A stretch of DNA of 64,000 nt from Platanthera guangdongensis (taxonomy: Eukaryota > Streptophyta > Magnoliopsida > Asparagales > Orchidaceae), in NCBI GenBank assembly GCA_039583875.1, contig CM077160.1, forward strand, positions 115,463,314-115,527,313, read 5' to 3'. Both the position numbers and the translations under genes were made by a program. Below the pieces are notes generated by a model. That model was not told where the DNA came from. It searched no databases and worked only from the letters and a program-made list of their open reading frames with translations. Shown piece after piece: positions 33,172-44,795 of the stretch (positions are counted from its first letter, which is position 1; each line of letters begins with the position of its first letter).

Positions 33172-35153
33172 TGTAACGCCCCGAATTTTGTGTGCGAGTC
33201 GGTCGCGGAAAAAGAGTTTTGGTGCCTGTAGGGGTACACGGCCTAGGACACGGGCGTGTCCAAGGCCGTGTCTGGCTGGTGATTTTTTGGCCGTTTCCAA
33301 CCCGAGAAGGACACGGCCAGAAACACGGCCGGATGACACGGGCGTGTCATCCGACACGGGCGTGTGCCAACCCGTGTCCAGACCCGTGTCCTGAGGGGTC
33401 GTGTCCGTTGCCGTGGCGGTTATGCGTGACACGCCCTCGAACACGGGCGTGTCGAGGAACCCGACACGGGCGTGTCAGGTCAGGTCAGACACGGGCGTGT
33501 CTTGGCCCGTGTGCGTTTCTCAGTTCGACGATCGTGCCTGGATCGAGGCACACGGCCTTGGACACGGCCGTGTGCCAAGCCGTGTGCGGCCCAGGTCAGG
33601 GGAATTTTGTGCAGATCCGAGCCATTCGTTTTCTTTAATTAGGATCCAATGGCCCAGATGAGATCCTGCTCTGTTAAGGCCGGGAATAGGAAGTTATTCC
33701 CTCATTTTCTCTCCAAAGTTCTTCCCTTCCAAAGTGAGAGAGGAGAGGAAGAAGAAGGAGGTTTCCGGCCGCCGGCGAGCATCGGAGCGCCATTTCGAAA
33801 TCGGAGAGCGGATCCGTGGAGGGAAGGTCATTGCGAAGAGTTCTAACCGCGTAGTTTTTCCATGGCGCCAAAACGGACTACAAGGGTAACGATTCTCAAC
33901 TCGAGCGCTTGAATCTCTTTCTTTCTGAATAGGGAATCCCGCTCCCGCGAGTATGCGGTGAGTGCGTGGTGTTCCTTGGGGTTGACGGGAATAGTCCCCC
34001 TTGTGTTGCATGTAGAGCCCGGAATCGTAAGTACGGGCATAGGCATTGTGTGTGAAGCCTACCCGGACGTGTTTTGTCTGGATCGGTGATGTTGCATTTG
34101 ATGTGGTTTTGCCGGAGAAGACTCCGTGCTTTGGATTTTTTCGAGTTTCTACGCGGTAGATTGCAGCAGGGATCCTTGAAGGTTAGCTTCAAGGCGCACC
34201 CGGAAAATTGAGCGGAAACGTGTTCTGCTATCTTGGCGGTCTGGGAACCGGCCTTGATCATAACTGGGTTATGAGACTGTTTTGGAAAATTTGGGATCCG
34301 AGAGAAGCTTGGCCCGCGCAAAGTTCCTTAAATTGGACATGCGGCAACGTGAGCAACGGGCAAGTGGAATTGGACCTAGGCTATGTGGTTCGGTGTGAGA
34401 GACCCGAAGACGGGGACTGGCCGTTGGCATAGTCAGAGCCTTAGACGGTGGTCAGAAAGGCTAAATGCTCACATGTTGTTGCCATCCTGGGGGTGGTGGT
34501 GGATGCACTGATGGGTCAGGGTCCACCATGAATGTGCCCTGAGTGCACGGGGTGTTTGGCCGTGCGAGCCTACACCTGTGGCGAATTATAATTGCGCTAT
34601 ATATATATTGTTGGCTAAGGCTTTGCAGGGTAAGAGCACCGCCGTCCCGAGTAAGGGGCGGGGTCGTTATAATTTGGTCGGCTTTTAGCTGACCGTTGCT
34701 TTATTTGCCACCGTGCGGTGGTATGTGCTTGCAGGTGCTGCGGAGCCGAGCGCCAAATAGCGGGCTGGAGCCCATGTTGCTGTGCTGGCCCTAGAAGGCC
34801 GTAGAATAGCTGTTTTTATATATTTCATGTGTGGCCGGCCTGCGAGCCGATGTATGTAAAACACTATTTATGAAGTGAACATTTGTAAGGCCTTAAGGCC
34901 ATGTACCTGTTTCTGTGTATTTGAGTTTTCATTCCTATTGTTGTAGCTGTGGACATTCATATTGATGGATTTATTTTTGGGTTCTTTCAACTTTAAAAAT
35001 CTTCCGCTAGAATGCTCTGTGATTAGGACGAGTAGTCTTAATTAGATGGTTTGATTTATTCATTTAGTAACCCTTCCGACTGTCTGTGGTATATGGCGTC
35101 GGGTTCCAGCTGGACCTTCTGTTATATGCCATGCGACGGATGGGGGTGTTACA
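33172..35153 (+). repeat. 5' LTR of the Tekay-like element
   Basis: TGTAACGCCCCG...GGGGGTGTTACA. The first 420 bp contain six copies of ACACGGGCGTGT (starting near 33248, 33335, 33353, 33441, 33464, 33489) and one perfect palindrome ACACGGCCGTGT near 33562. The later part has a T-rich tract and a TATATATATA stretch near 34601. Confidence 0.94.
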
Positions 35154-35156
35154 ATT

Positions 35157-35166
35157 TGGTATCAGA
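35157..35166 (+). other. Primer-binding site of the Tekay-like element
   Basis: TGGTATCAGA, three bases after the LTR; the following bases (CTTC) depart from the tRNA-Met consensus GC. Confidence 0.8.
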
Positions 35167-35376
35167 CTTCTGGTTACGGTCAAGCTTAAATGAATTCGTG
35201 GGCGAATTCTTTTAAGGGGTGGTGAGCACATGTGTGCGTCATCGTTATAACATTAAAAAGAACCCATGAATGTCCACTTAGGAATGAAAATACACTTGTT
35301 TTGTGGAACCTGAGTGTTCCAATGATTGCTTTTAGCAATTTGTTTGTCGTCTAATCGTGTGTCTTTGCTTTTATAG

Positions 35377-36525
35377 GCAGCTAGGAGCGGTGCTGGTCAG
35401 TCAGAGCGTCCGCAATCAGCGGAAAGTAGTGCACCAAGGGACGTGCCTGCTACACCTCCTTCAGCGGCGGAAACCATCAGGATGGTGGCTGAAGCCGTGT
35501 TTGCAATGATAAATGCCCAACCTGCAGAGCAAATGCATCGCGCACCTCCTGCGGATGAGCAAGAACCGGTTAGGGCGGCAGAGCCGAGAGTGGTGGAACG
35601 CGCAGCAGTTGAGTTAGTAGAGCCGAGGAGAACTACGGAGCGACAGCTAAAGCACGTGATGGGCTTTAATCCTCCGAGGTTTAATGGGGTTGGAACGCCA
35701 ACTCAGGCTGAGGACTGGCTCTCTTCCATAAAGAGGGTGTTGACGGCCACAATGACTGAGGAGTGGCAGAAGACCACCATAGCGACTTTTCTTTTGGAAG
35801 GTGAGGCGAGGCTGTGGTGGGACGAGTTGGAGTTTCATCTTCTAGTGGGAAGGCAACTTGCGGATGTGCCGATAGAAGAATTTTCAAGACTGTTCCTAGC
35901 CAGATTTGTACCTTCTGCTCAGAGGTTGGAGATGGAGAATCAATTTCTTGGGTTGACGCAGGGATCCAGAAGCGTGGACGAATATCTGCATGAGTTCACA
36001 CGGTTGGGTCGTTATGCTGGTGCTATGTTTTTTGAAGAAGAGAGGAGGAGACCAACCGATTCTATGAGGGTCTTCGTGGCGATTTACAGTTACTCCTTGC
36101 TGGGCCTAAGGCGCAGGGCTTCCTAGCCTTGGTCAATTCGGCCTGATCGTTGGAAAAGGTTGCGAAGAAAGTTCAAGAGAAGAGGGACCCAGGAGAAAGG
36201 AAGACCGAGTTCAAGGTGCCAAGTCACAAGACAGGTTTCCGCAGATGGAACAAGAAGCGGAGGACTTCAAACTCAGCCCCTTCGGCTGATGCATCGGGGG
36301 CAACTACAAGTCGAGTCCCCGGGGCTTGCTACAACTGCGGGAAGACGGGGCATTTTGCTCGGGAGTGTTGGAGCGGACGTCCAAAGTCCGAGAGGAGACC
36401 TGGAGCGACTTATGAGGAGAAAGGGAAGGCGGTGGAGTCAACCGCATCCCATCATGCTCCAGCCCAGCCTAGAGTCTACAACCTTGGTCTACAGGAGGCC
36501 ATTAAGCAAGCAGACGTGGTGACAG
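35377..36525 (+). pseudogene. Tekay-like gag
   Basis: The gag frame is open from 35377, right after TTTGCTTTTATAG, which looks like a 3' splice site. The first in-frame ATG is near 35482 (MVAEAVFAMINAQP), so the start is unclear: either that ATG or an upstream leader exon. The core reads FNPPRFNGVGTPTQAEDWL, ATFLLEGEARLWWDELE, FLARFVPSAQRLEMENQFLG and SVDEYLHEFTRLGRYA. A frameshift lies near 36050, with a stop in the restored frame near 36145. The CCHC knuckle CYNCGKTGHFAREC is at 36327-36368. The end is QEAIKQADVVTG, the usual Gag/protease boundary in this lineage. Unspliced RNA would end at TAA 36534-36536. Confidence 0.85.
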
Positions 36526-36602
36526 GTATGAATTAAATTACAGTGGTTTAACTTTTATAGTTGTTACCTTCGTATTTGTTAGCTTACGTTTGTTAATGCT
36601 AG
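36526..36602 (+). other. Putative 77-bp intron between gag and protease
   Basis: The segment begins GTATGAATTAAATTACAG and ends TTTGTTAATGCTAG. The exon side is GACAG before and GCTTTG after, so donor (AG|GTATGA) and acceptor (AG|G) fit plant consensus. It is 29% GC by count, against clearly GC-richer flanks, and has branch-point-like CTTAC and TTAAT near its 3' end. It carries a stop (36534-36536) in the gag frame. Removing it joins DVVT-G to FVLIFGFPARALFDTGA with the expected spacing for a Tekay protease. 77 is not a multiple of three, so only removal links the frames. Confidence 0.7.
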
Positions 36603-39600
36603 GCTTTGTGTTAATCTTTGGGTTTCCGGCGAGAGCCCTTTTCGATACGGGGGCATCACATTCCTTCTTGTCTGAAAAGTTTATATCGCGCATCGGAGTT
36701 CCGTTCTCGATGGCAGAAAACAAGTTGGATGTGTTGTTGCCTAATGGGTGCTCAATGCGTGCGGATAGGATTTGTGTTGTGAAGATTCAGATTGGAGACC
36801 GGGAGTTTGATTTGCGGGCGTTGGTCCTACCATTAGTGGAGTTCGACGTAATTTTCGGTATGGATTGGCTCTCGGAGCAGAGGGCATGTATTGATTGCAA
36901 CCGTAAAGAAGTCAAGTTGGGTCTGGACACTGGTGTAGAGGCTACTTTTGCGGGCATGAAGGGGTCAGGGAAAGTTCTGATATCGGCCCTTCAGGCGTTT
37001 AAGGCAGTTCGGTCTGGGGCAGAACTGTATGTCACTCTAGTGCAGACTTCGACGCCTAAACCAAGTGTGGGCAACATCCCAGTTGTGTCCGAGTATCCTG
37101 ATGTGTTTCCAGATGATCTCCCAGGAGCCCCTCCTCAGCGGGAGATAGACTTTACTATAGAGCTGGTACCGGGTGCCAAACCGGTATCACGCTCCCCTAT
37201 CGGATAGCCCCAAGAGAAATGGCGGAGTTGAAGGTGCAACTGCAGGAGTTGCTAGAGCAAGGTTATGTGCGTCCAAGTTCGTCGCCTTGGAGCGCACCAG
37301 TTCTCTTTGTTAAGAAGAAAGATGGGAGCTTGCGGCTTTGTATCGATTATCGGGAATTGAACAAACTTACGGAGAAGAACAAATATCCAATCCCGAGGAT
37401 TGACGATCTATTTGATCAGTTGGTTGGGTCAACTGTATATTCGAAGTTAGATTTGAAGTCCGGTTATTATCAGTTGAGGATAAGGGAGAGCGACATTCCA
37501 AAGACAGCATTCAGTACGCGGTTTGGGCATTTTGAGTTCACAGTCATGCCGTTTGGGTTGACGAATGCTCCATCCGTGTTTATGGATCTGATGAATAGGA
37601 CGTTCAGAGAATACTTGGATCAGTTTGTGATAGTATTCATCGATGATATCCTGGTGTATTCGCGGTGCGAGGAGGATCATTACAAGCATTTACACATGGT
37701 GTTGGAGACATTGAGGAAAAGTCAGTTGTATGCAAAGTTCTCCAAGTGTGAGTTCTGGTTATCCTCGATAGCGTTCCTTGGTCATGTTGTCAGTGGAGAA
37801 GGAATAGCTGTGGATCCGGCGAAGATAGTGGCGATACGGGGGTGGCCTACTTTGACTACAGTGGCAGAGGTCCGTAGTTTTCTGGGGCTTGCTGGCTACT
37901 ACAGGCGCTTCGTAGAGAACTTCTCGCGGATAGCACTACCACTCACGACGTTGACAAGGAAGGATCAGAAGTTTGTGTGGTCTTCGGAGTGCGAACAGGC
38001 AGGCTTTGTAGAGTTGAAGAGGCGGTTAACCACGGCGCCTATTTTATGTTCGCCAAGTGGTACCGAAGGGTTCGAGATTTATAGTGATGCTTCAGGCAGT
38101 GGTTTGGGCTGTGTTCTGCTACAGCATGGGAGAGTGATAGCTTATGGTTCACGACAATTGAAGGTTCACGAGAGGAATTATCCGGTCCACGACTTAGAGT
38201 TAGCGGCCGTGATTTTTGCTCTAAAGCTTTGGAGGCACTATCTGTACGGTGTGAAGGTAGAGATATTTACACCGATCATAAGAGTTTGAAGTACCTATTG
38301 GATCAAAAAGATCTGAACATGAGGCAGAGGAGGTGGATGGAGTTCTTAGGGGACTACACCTTCAAGATACACTATGTGCCTGGGAAGGGAAATGTAGTGG
38401 CGGATGCGTTGAGTCGTAAGATTCCCGCACAAGCCAACTGGTTATCAGTGCATGATAAGAGATTGGTCCAAGAGTTGGAGGCATTGGAGATATCTTGCGT
38501 TGACAAGCAGTCTAGTGCCGAGGCGAAACTGTTTTGGACAGAGGTGCAGTGTGACCTAGCGGATAGAGTTCGGCGGGCTTTGGTTCAGGATAGCAGCATG
38601 AAGCAAATCCTAGATGGATCTTTGGATGGGTCAAATTCCCAGTTTGTGGTTGAAGATGGGTTGCTAAGGAAGGACGGTCGTCTATGCGTTCCTAGTGCGG
38701 ATAATATTCGGGAGGAGTTGATGTATGAGGCTCATCATACCAAATACTCAATCCACCCGGGAAGCACGAAGATGTATAGAGACATGAAGAAATTATTCTG
38801 GTGGCCGGGTTTGAAGAAGGATGTGGCGCTTTATGTGGCCAAGTGCCGTACTTGTGCATTAGTGAAGGCGGAATGCCAGAAGCCCGGAGGTTTCTTGAAA
38901 TCACTTCCTATCCCAGAATGGAAGTTTGACGACATATCTATGGATTTTGTGCACGGTTGCCGAAGTCGCAGAAAGGAAATGACGCCATTTGGGTGGTCGT
39001 TGATAGATTGACAAAGGTGTCGCACTTTATCCCAGTGAGAAAGGAGGATCCAGTGGAAAAGTTAGCCAAACTCTACGTGGATAATATTGTACGACTGCAT
39101 GGTGTGCCTCGCAGTATTGTTAGTGATCGTGATGGACGCTTCACGTCAAATGACTGGAGGTTGGTGCATGGTCTGTTGGGTACTAAGCTAAAGTTCAGCA
39201 CAGCCTTTCACCCGCAGACAGATGGCCAAACCGAGAGAGTCAAAACAGAAGACTATGGAGGACATGCTTCGCATGTGCGTCCTAGATTTCGGGAAGCATT
39301 GGGAGGATCACCTGCACATGGTGGAGTTTGCGTACAACAATAGCTTTCAGGCAAGCATTGGAATGGCGCCTTTTGAAGCTTTGTATGGGAGGAAGTGCCG
39401 TACGCCGTTGTCTTGGTTGGAGGCAGGCGAATCAAAGTTGTATAAACGTCAAGCGGTGGAAGATGCCACTTCAATGATACGGACAATTCAGGAAAGGCTG
39501 AAGATTGCTCAGGATAGACAGTCAAAGTACTACAATGCCAAACATAGAAATGTAGAGTTCAACGTTGGCGACATGGTGTATTTAAAAATCAAGCCGTTCA

Positions 39601-39995
39601 AGGGTGTATCGCGGGTTCGACGCTTGAAGAAGCTGACTCCGAGATACCTTGGACCATTTGAAATCCTGGAGCGTGTTGGCGAGGCGGCGTATAGATTAAA
39701 GCTGTCGACGGAGTTGAGTGGGCTGCATGATGTATTCCACGTATCAGTGTTGCGTAAGGCAGTTCAGGAGGCTTCACAGATCATTGCAGACGATCAGGTA
39801 CCGGTTGATTATGAGTTAACAACAAGGGTCAGACCAGTACGAATTGAAGATGTTGCAGTCAAACGACTCCGCAACAAGGAGGTCAGAATGGTTAAAGTCC
39901 GTTGGGATAATTGCGGACGTGAGGAGCTTTCTTGGGAGCGAGAGCAAGCTATGTTGAAGGAATACCCCGAGTTATTCCACTCAGGTATCATTTAG
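36603..39995 (+). pseudogene. Tekay-like pol: protease, RT, RNase H, integrase, chromodomain
   Basis: Protease: ARALFDTGASHSFLSEKFI (DTG near 36643) and VIFGMDWLSEQRA near 36849. [22 protein letters not shown] near 37279, [16 protein letters not shown] near 37549 and catalytic FIDD at 37636-37647. RNase [16 protein letters not shown] near 38080 and [16 protein letters not shown] after a frameshift. Integrase: [20 protein letters not shown] with [11 protein letters not shown] (38730-38880), MDFVHG near 38941, SDRDGRF near 39122, HPQTDGQTER near 39210. The tail has FHVSVLRKA and a chromodomain-like end (VRPVRIEDVAVKRLRNKEVR ... WDNCGREELSWEREQ, about 39830-39950). Frameshifts lie near 37200, 38270, 38965 and 39240. 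Each repair point is obvious from family comparison, but I describe only the broken state. Confidence 0.9.
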
Positions 39996-40049
39996 CTTTT
40001 GTGTACCTTTGCTTAATTTCGGGACGAAATTCCTTAAGTGGGGGAGATT

Positions 40050-42025
40050 TGTAACGCCCCGAATTTTGTGTGCGAGTCGGTCGCGGAAAAAAAAAAGAGT
40101 TTTGGTGCCTGTAGGGGTACACGGCCTAGGACACGGGCGTGTCCAAGGCCGTGTCTGGCTGGTGATTTTTTGGCCGTTTCCAACCCGAGAAGGACACGGC
40201 CAGAAACACGGCCGGATGACACGGGCGTGTCATCCGACACGGGCGTGTGCCAACCCGTGTCCAGACCCGTGTCCTGAGGGGTCGTGTCCGTTGCCGTGGC
40301 GGTTATGCGTGACACGCCCTCGAACACGGGCGTGTCGAGGAACCCGACACGGGCGTGTCAGGTCAGACACGGGCGTGTCTTGGCCCGTGTGCGTTTCTCA
40401 GTTCGACGATCGTGCCTGGATCGAGGCACACGGCCTTGGACACGGCCGTGTGCCAAGCGTGTGCGGCCCAGGTCAGGGGAATTTTGTGCAGATCGAGCCA
40501 TTCGTTTTCTTTAATTAGGATCCAATGGCCCAGATGAGATCCTGCTCTGTTAAGGCCGGGAATAGGAAGTTATTCCCTCATTTTCTCTCCAAAGTTCTTC
40601 CCTTCCAAAGTGAGAGAGGAGAGGAAGAAGAAGGAGGTTTCCGGCCGCCGGCGGAGCATCGGAGCGCCATTTCGAAATCGGAGAGCGGATCCGTGGAGGG
40701 AAGGTCATTGCGAAGAGTTCTAACCGCGTAGTTTTTCCATGGCGCCAAAACGGACTACAAGGGTAACGATTCTCAACTCGAGCGCTTGAATCTCTTTCTT
40801 TCTGCATAGGGAATCCCGCTCCCGCGAGTATGCGGTGAGTGCGTGGTGTTCCTTGGGGTTGACGGGAATAGTCCCCCTTGTGTTGCATGTAGAGCCCGGA
40901 ATCGTAAGTACGGGCATAGGCATTGTGTGTGAAGCCTACCCGGACGTGTTTTGTCTGGATCGGTGATGTTGCATTTGATGTGGTTTTGCCGGAGAAGACT
41001 CCGTGCTTTGGATTTTTTCGGGTTTCTACGCGGTAGATTGCAGCAGGGATCCTTGAAGGTTAGCTTCAAGGCGCACCGGAAAATTGAGCGGAAACGTGTT
41101 CTGCTATCTTGGCGGTCTGGGAACCGGCCTTGATCATAACTGGGTTATGAGACTGTTTTGGAAAATTTGGGATCCGAGAGAAGCTTGGCCCGCGCAAAGT
41201 TCCTTAAATTGGACATGCGGCGTGAGCAACGGGCAAGTGGAATTGGACCTAGGCTATGTGGTTCGGTGCGAGAGACCCGAAGACGGGGACTGGCCGTTGG
41301 CATAGTCAGAGCCTTAGACGGTGGTCAGAAAGGCTAAATGCTCACATGTTGTTGCCATCCTGGGGGTGGTGGTGGATGCACTGATGGGTCAGGGTCCACC
41401 ATGAATGTGCCCTGAGTGCACGGGGTGTTTGGCCGTGCGAGCCTACACCTGTGGCGAATTATAATTGCGCTATATATATATTGTTGGCTAAGGCTTTGCA
41501 GGGTAAGAGCACCGCCGTCCCGAGTAAGGGGCGGGGTCGTTATAATTTGGTCGGCTTTTAGCTGACCGTTGCTTTATTTGCCACCGTGCGGTGGTATGTG
41601 CTTGCAGGTGCTGCGGAGCCGAGCGCCAAATAGCAGGTTGGAGCCCATGTTGCTGTGCTGGCCCTAGAAGGCCGTAGAATAGCTGTTTTTATATATTTCA
41701 TGTGTGGCCGGCCTGCGAGCCGATGTATGTAAAACACTATTTATGAAGTGAACATTTGTAAGGCCTTAAGGCCATGTACCCGTTTCTGTGTATTTGAGTT
41801 TTCATTCCTATTGTTGTAGCTGTGGACATTCATATTGATGGATTATTTTTGGGTTCTTTCAACTTTAAAAATCTTCCGCTAGAATGCTCTGTGATTAGGA
41901 CGAGTAGTCTTAATTAGATGGTTTGATTTATTCATTTAGTAACCCTTCCGACTGTCTGTGGTATATGGCGTCGGGTTCCAGCTGGACCTTCTGTTATATG
42001 CCATGTGACGGATGGGGGTGTTACA
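40050..42025 (+). repeat. 3' LTR of the Tekay-like element
   Basis: TGTAACGCCCCG...GTGTTACA, 1976 bp, preceded by the polypurine tract AAGTGGGGGAGA at 40036-40047. It carries the same ACACGGGCGTGT cluster as the 5' LTR with one short GGTCA unit fewer. Confidence 0.94.
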
Positions 42026-42030
42026 AAATC

Positions 42031-42312
42031 AACGTTGGAGAAGTTCTTTCCAAGTACTTTGGAATCATTAACGATCTTTGTAAACATGGTGTATATTGAA
42101 TCAACGTCTTCGTCAACTTCCATTCTAAAATTTAAAATTCAGACTCCAGTTAAAATAGCTTTGAATCCTTCACCCGTGAGGTACCTTCATGTGTAACTTC
42201 AAGTAAATTCCAAATATCATAAGCAGTTTTGCAAGCGTAAGTTTGATTGAATTCAGTTCCATCTAACGCACAAAATAATGAATTTATAGGCTTAACGTTA
42301 TTTTTGCACCTA
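42031..42312 (-). pseudogene. Inverted copia gag segment
   Basis: The minus strand reads copia Gag from GCAAAAATAACGTTAAGCC through FNQTYACKTAYDIWNLLEVT, then the KMEVDEDVDSIYTMFTKIVN and SKVLGKNFSNVD blocks. With 33155-33171 on the other side of the Tekay-like element it forms one continuous inverted piece of about 300 bp. It belongs to the same family as the forward copies at 21971 and 42313 but differs from both by substitutions. Confidence 0.88.
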
Positions 42313-44795
42313 CATTCTCTGAGAGGCAAGGAATTAGCAGACCTCGCTTACTCATTGACACTAACTATAACTATTGGAAACTCTAATGTCGTGTTTTCTA
42401 ATTGCGTTAAATAATTACATTTGGGGCATGGCAGAACAATGTTATACGTCACCTACAATGGTAGTTGGAGATGATACTATAGAAAAACCCTAAAACTAAT
42501 GGGATAATTCAGACAAGTTAAGGTGCAAAAATAACGCTAAGCCTGTAAATTCTTTATTTTATGCGTTAGATGGAATTGAATTCAATCAAACTTATGCTTG
42601 CAAAACTGCTTATGATATTTGGAATTTACTTGAAGTTACACATGAAGGTACCTCGCGGATGAAGGATTCAAAGCTATTTTAACTATAGTCTGAATTTGAA
42701 ATGTTTAAAATGGAAGTTGACGAAGACGTTGATTCAATATACACCAGGTTTACAAAGATCGTTAATGATTCCAAAGTACTTGGAAACAACTTCTCCAACG
42801 GTGATTTGGTCAGGAAGATTCTTATATACCCCCCCCCCCAAAAAAAAAAAACAAAAAAAAAATTCAACCCAAAAGTGACTGTCATATCGAAGTCACACGA
42901 TCTAAAGACTTTTCAAATAGAGAGCCTCATTAGAAATCTCAAAACTCGTGTGGTGGAGCTAAGGATTCAACAATAAGTGTACAATTTGGAGTCGAAGAAA
43001 AAAGTATTTGATTTGAAGTCAAAAAAGAAGAAGAAAGAGATTCTGCTGAGGATGATGAAGAAGTTGAGGAAAGTTTATTTGTAAATAAGTTTAAAAGGTT
43101 TATGAGGAATCTGGAAAGGAGAAACTAAATTAAGAAATACTTTAATAAGGAGTCTGGATTTAAGAAGAGAAAATGAAAAGTTGATGATGATGAGGAGGAG
43201 CGTCTGCCACTGGGGTGCTATCACTGTATAAAAGTTAGACATATCGGAGCAAGTGCCCAAAATATCTGAAACAGCAAAGCGACAAGAGACACAAGAAGAA
43301 GGAAGAGAAAAAGGTGTTATGGGCAGAGACATGGGATGATTCCTCATCTGAGGATTCAAGTGGATCAAGTACAAGCAATGACACAGAGACCAATACGTGC
43401 TTAATGGGAAAGAGCAACTCACCATCCAACGAAAAATGCAGTGTCCAAAGCAACACTAAGGTATCTTCTCCTACTTATGATGAGCTATATTCTAGATTTT
43501 TACTAACTTGCAAATTTTTTGATAAAAGTTTAAAAGATGTTGATTTGCCTAAATTTGAAAATAAACTTTTATTAAAAGAAAAGAAAAAAATATTAAATTA
43601 AATTAAGATACTAGAGAAAGAGAGGATTATTTGCCAAGATTGTGATCATTCTTTGGTAAGGATAAAATAATTGAAAGAAGCTCTTTCTAAGTCCTAATCT
43701 TCGATTAAATCTCTTACCAAGGAAAGTGGGGACTTAGAAAAATCTCTAAAATCCTCTAGTTCTCAAGTAGAAGAAGGTAAGAAAACCTTTGCAAACTTGT
43801 GTGTCATGTTAGTCTCTGAAAACACCACTTTGAAAGCTCGGATCCATGACTTAAATGTGGCGATTAAAAATTTGGATTTGGACAAAAATCAATGGATATG
43901 ATTTTAGCAAACCATTGTTATGGATCTGCTAACTTTGGGCTTGGATACTCTTATGAAAGTTATCACCCGACGATAGGTGTTATCGCTGGCAATAACAAAA
44001 ATTTTGATGTTACCACATCTTCCAGTGAGAGCCTAGAAAAAAATTCTAAAAAAGGTTTTGTCACTTTTTATTACGTGTGACAAATATAATCAGTTTAGTC
44101 ACACAACAAACTCTTGTAGAAAAAGGTCCAAGTTTATTTAAACAAGTCCGAGCGTCTAAGATTTCCACCTATTCTATGGGAGGAAGCACTTGGGTAGCCA
44201 AATATTTACTCTCATCCTCTTTCTAAGTGTGTTGGCAGGCTAAGGACAAAGAATACGTGTGGTATTTGGACTCAGGATATTTAAAACACATGACGAGCAA
44301 AAAATCCAGGTTTCATAGCTTAAAAATGAAGAAAGGTGGAGTAGTGACCTTTGGCGACAACGAAAAAGGGAGAATCATGGAGTAGTGGGTAACAAATCTT
44401 TTACTATTTCTAATGTTTTATATGTAGATGGTTTGAAACATAACTTAATTTCTATAAGTCTATTATGTGATAAAGGTCTAAACATTCTATTTGAATCATC
44501 TACATATCTGTGTAAATTTTTTTTGATTCAAAAACAAATAATAGTAATTTCTTACTGCACCGCAATTTCACAATATTTATATGATTAAATTTCATTATCT
44601 TTATCATTCATCATTAAAATGTTTTATTTTTAAAAATAAAGAATTAGAATTGTGGCATATGCGTTTTGGCCATTCTAGTGCAAGATTAGTTATAAAACTT
44701 TCAAAACATAAATTGATAAAAGGTTTATCTTTGTTAATTGAAAATTTATCATCTTTATGTATGTCATGTCAAAAAGAAAATTTTTTAAATCACCT
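42313..44795 (+). pseudogene. SIRE-like copia gag to pre-integrase, second forward copy
   Basis: Starts abruptly inside gag (CATTCTCTGAGAGGCAAGG) and runs through the Gag core (FKMEVDEDVDSIYTRFTKIV near 42700), a Lys/Glu-rich region, a coiled-coil-like stretch (to about 43880), protease (VWYLDSGYLKHMTSKKSRF near 44259), NVLYVDGLKHNLISISLLCD near 44410, and the pre-integrase ELWHMRFGHSSARLV near 44645 with CMSC near 44758. Many stops and frameshifts are present, and a poly-C/poly-A tract lies at 42830-42861. It ends where a SIRE-like LTR begins near 44796; integrase and RT are missing. Confidence 0.85.

Larger units (their letters stand above)
33172..42025 (+). mobile_element. Tekay-like chromovirus with target duplication AAATC
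   Basis: 8.85 kb, LTRs 1982 and 1976 bp, tRNA-Met primer site, gag, protease, RT, RNase H, integrase with chromodomain-like tail and polypurine tract. AAATC flanks it at 33167-33171 and 42026-42030. The LTRs are nearly identical by eye apart from a few short indels, so it is the youngest large layer. Yet the coding part has at least five one- or two-base frameshifts, so this copy was probably moved by enzymes from elsewhere or decayed quickly. A 77-bp intron-like segment separates gag from protease. Confidence 0.94.

Noticed and set aside
33118..33846. Open frames on both strands in the Tekay LTR, repeated at 40009-40731
   Set aside because: The periodic CACGGGCGTGT repeats avoid stops in several frames at once; no start context, domain or independent support.
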